In this document: in pieces, positions 62,937-64,000 of the stretch
How positions within the stretch are numbered: position 1 is the stretch's first letter
Layout: every line of letters begins with the position of its first letter
Assembly: GCF_024125445.1 (NCBI RefSeq)
Contig: NZ_JAMXWM010000006.1
Location: 1 to 64,000 of the forward strand
From: Sporolactobacillus shoreicorticis
GTDB lineage: Bacteria; Bacillota; Bacilli; Bacillales; Sporolactobacillaceae
Direction of reading: 5' to 3'
Length of the DNA stretch: 64,000 nucleotides
The notes under the pieces: model-generated
Seen by the model: the letters and a program-made list of their open reading frames with translations, nothing else
What the model was told of the DNA's origin: nothing
Database searches by the model: none
Program-made: the position numbers and the translations under genes

Positions 62937-63824
62937 ATGTCGGTGATTAGCAAAAAATGGATCTCTTATTTATTCATTTTGCCTTCTCTTGTAATTTTTG
63001 CTGTGTTTCTGATCTGGCCGGGTATTTACACTGTTTACCTGAGTTTTCTTGATTGGAATCTGATTTCGCCGACAAAGCGGTTTGTTGGTCTGCAGAATTA
63101 TCTAAGTCTCTTTCAGGATCCGACTCTATACAAAATACTGATGAATACGTTTGTCTACATCGTGATTCTTTTGGTGATTAATTGTTTCATGCCGTATCTT
63201 CTGGCGTTTGTTCTTGAATTCGTGATTGTCCGAGGGAAAAAGCTGTATAAGAAAATACTTTTTCTGCCCAGTATCATCTCTCTTGTCGTTGGTTCCATGC
63301 TCTATGTGTGGATCTTGAATCCGGTTTCCGGCCCAATAGCAATTATTTTCAAGAAAATTGGTATTGATCTGCCCACGTGGAGCAGTACAAGCGGGCTTGT
63401 ACTGGTTGTGCTGAGTCTGATTACCTCATGGAAAGTCTTTGGCTACAATTTTATTGTGCTCCTGGCAGGCGTTTCCAACATACCTTCGGGTGTCATCGAG
63501 GCAGCGAAGCTGGATAATATCCCGCTGCACCGTATTTTTTTTCAGATCGTTCTGCCGATGAGCAGCGCAACCGGTATTTATGTGCTGATTATGACCATTG
63601 TTCAGGGACTGCAATATATTTTTACACCGATTAACGTTGTGACTCAGGGCGGACCGAATTATGCCAGTTCCAATATGATTTACCATGCGTACCAGCAGGC
63701 TTTTGTCCTTTATAAGACGGGACAATCTGCGGCCCTGTCAACGCTCACTCTGCTTCTGTTTACTATTTTGCTGTTCCTTGAGTTCAGATTTGTCGAAAGG
63801 AAGGTTTACTATGCCGGAAAATAA
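62937..63824 (+). CDS. Sugar ABC importer permease 1 (MalF/UgpA type)
   Basis: A 295-residue membrane protein with six segments (SYLFILPSLVIFAVFLIWPG opens the family). The coupling loop is EAAKLDNIPLHRIFFQIVLP. The start at 62937 follows AAAGGAGG. It overlaps the next permease gene by 14 bases, as usual in such operons. Confidence 0.9.
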   Translation: MSVISKKWISYLFILPSLVIFAVFLIWPGIYTVYLSFLDWNLISPTKRFVGLQNYLSLFQDPTLYKILMNTFVYIVILLVINCFMPYLLAFVLEFVIVRGKKLYKKILFLPSIISLVVGSMLYVWILNPVSGPIAIIFKKIGIDLPTWSSTSGLVLVVLSLITSWKVFGYNFIVLLAGVSNIPSGVIEAAKLDNIPLHRIFFQIVLPMSSATGIYVLIMTIVQGLQYIFTPINVVTQGGPNYASSNMIYHAYQQAFVLYKTGQSAALSTLTLLLFTILLFLEFRFVERKVYYAGK

Positions 63825-64000
63825 AATGGAGTGGCGCAGGATTATATGGCATCTCGTTCTGATCGTCTTTGTCCTTGTTGCCTTGTTTCCAATTGTATTT
63901 GCCGTCTCTAATTCCTTTAAAGGCTTGTCGGAATCCTATAATAGTATTCTTCAGCTGATCCCGGCGCATCCGACCATTGAAAACTATAAAACGATTTTTA
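63811..64000 (+). CDS. Sugar ABC importer permease 2 (MalG/UgpE type), cut by the window end
   Basis: The first 63 codons of the partner permease. The opening RRIIWHLVLIVFVLVALFPI then VFAVSNSFKG and PTIENYKTIF are typical. The ATG at 63811 follows AAGGAAGG and overlaps the previous gene. The rest lies outside the window. Confidence 0.88.
   Translation, partial: MPENKMEWRRIIWHLVLIVFVLVALFPIVFAVSNSFKGLSESYNSILQLIPAHPTIENYKTIF

Overview
The window reads as chromosome from a low-to-moderate GC, Gram-positive member of the Bacillota. Ribosome binding sites are strong AGGAGG types, many starts are TTG or GTG, and the surface proteins end in LPXTG sorting signals served by a class A sortase. A CwlC-like cell-wall amidase, a HelD RNA polymerase motor, a YfmR-type ABC-F protein and YcxB- and DUF3885-type proteins point to Bacillales. 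A sporulating lactic relative such as Sporolactobacillaceae is a guess, not shown. No rRNA, tRNA, CRISPR array or intact insertion sequence was seen.

Region 1 (1-8.7 kb) is AT-rich and decayed. It holds an amidase with half a SPOR module, a large DUF1906 peptidoglycan-binding protein, a YcxB-like membrane protein and two unrecognised genes. Among them lie relics: a multiply frameshifted gene, a reverse-strand fragment, the left end of an IS3-type element and a broken aminoglycoside-nucleotidyltransferase-like gene.

Region 2 (8.7-21.2 kb) is transport. An ABC-2 exporter pair is followed by two near-duplicate NitT/TauT-type importer modules (ATPase, permease, lipoprotein), with a DUF2294 protein between them. 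Next come an isochorismatase-family amidohydrolase, an FCD-type GntR regulator and a convergent multi-spanning permease. A perfect palindrome containing TGGTATACCA lies in front of both the regulator and the permease, so these form a likely small regulon. The module plausibly imports and hydrolyses a small amide or ureido compound, of unknown identity.

Region 3 (21.6-32.1 kb) is mixed housekeeping: a zinc-ribbon/TerB/J-domain membrane protein, VanX-type dipeptidase, SnoaL-like protein, 3-methyladenine glycosylase, PfoR-like PTS IIC protein, YbaK deacylase, HelD, two small unknowns and a previously untracked 50-residue membrane protein. A leader-peptide/attenuator-like stretch lies at 25.1-25.5 kb without an evident target gene.

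Region 4 (32.1-54.8 kb) is signalling and surface. Two paralogous ~1000-residue kinases (extracellular sensor, 7 TM, HisKA kinase, receiver, LytS-type kinase) face a receiver/winged-helix/BTAD response regulator. Two giant LPXTG adhesins follow, one with seven SdrD-B repeats and one with eight SpaA/Cna-B repeats, then the sortase. One kinase paralog has changed motifs at both histidine centres.

Region 5 (54.8-64 kb) holds the ABC-F protein, a broken DsrE-like gene and a sugar locus: alpha-galactosidase, PTS IIA, a Crp/Fnr regulator and a sugar ABC importer that runs off the window end. An inverted repeat sits between the divergent alpha-galactosidase and IIA genes. Together these suggest use of alpha-galactosides.
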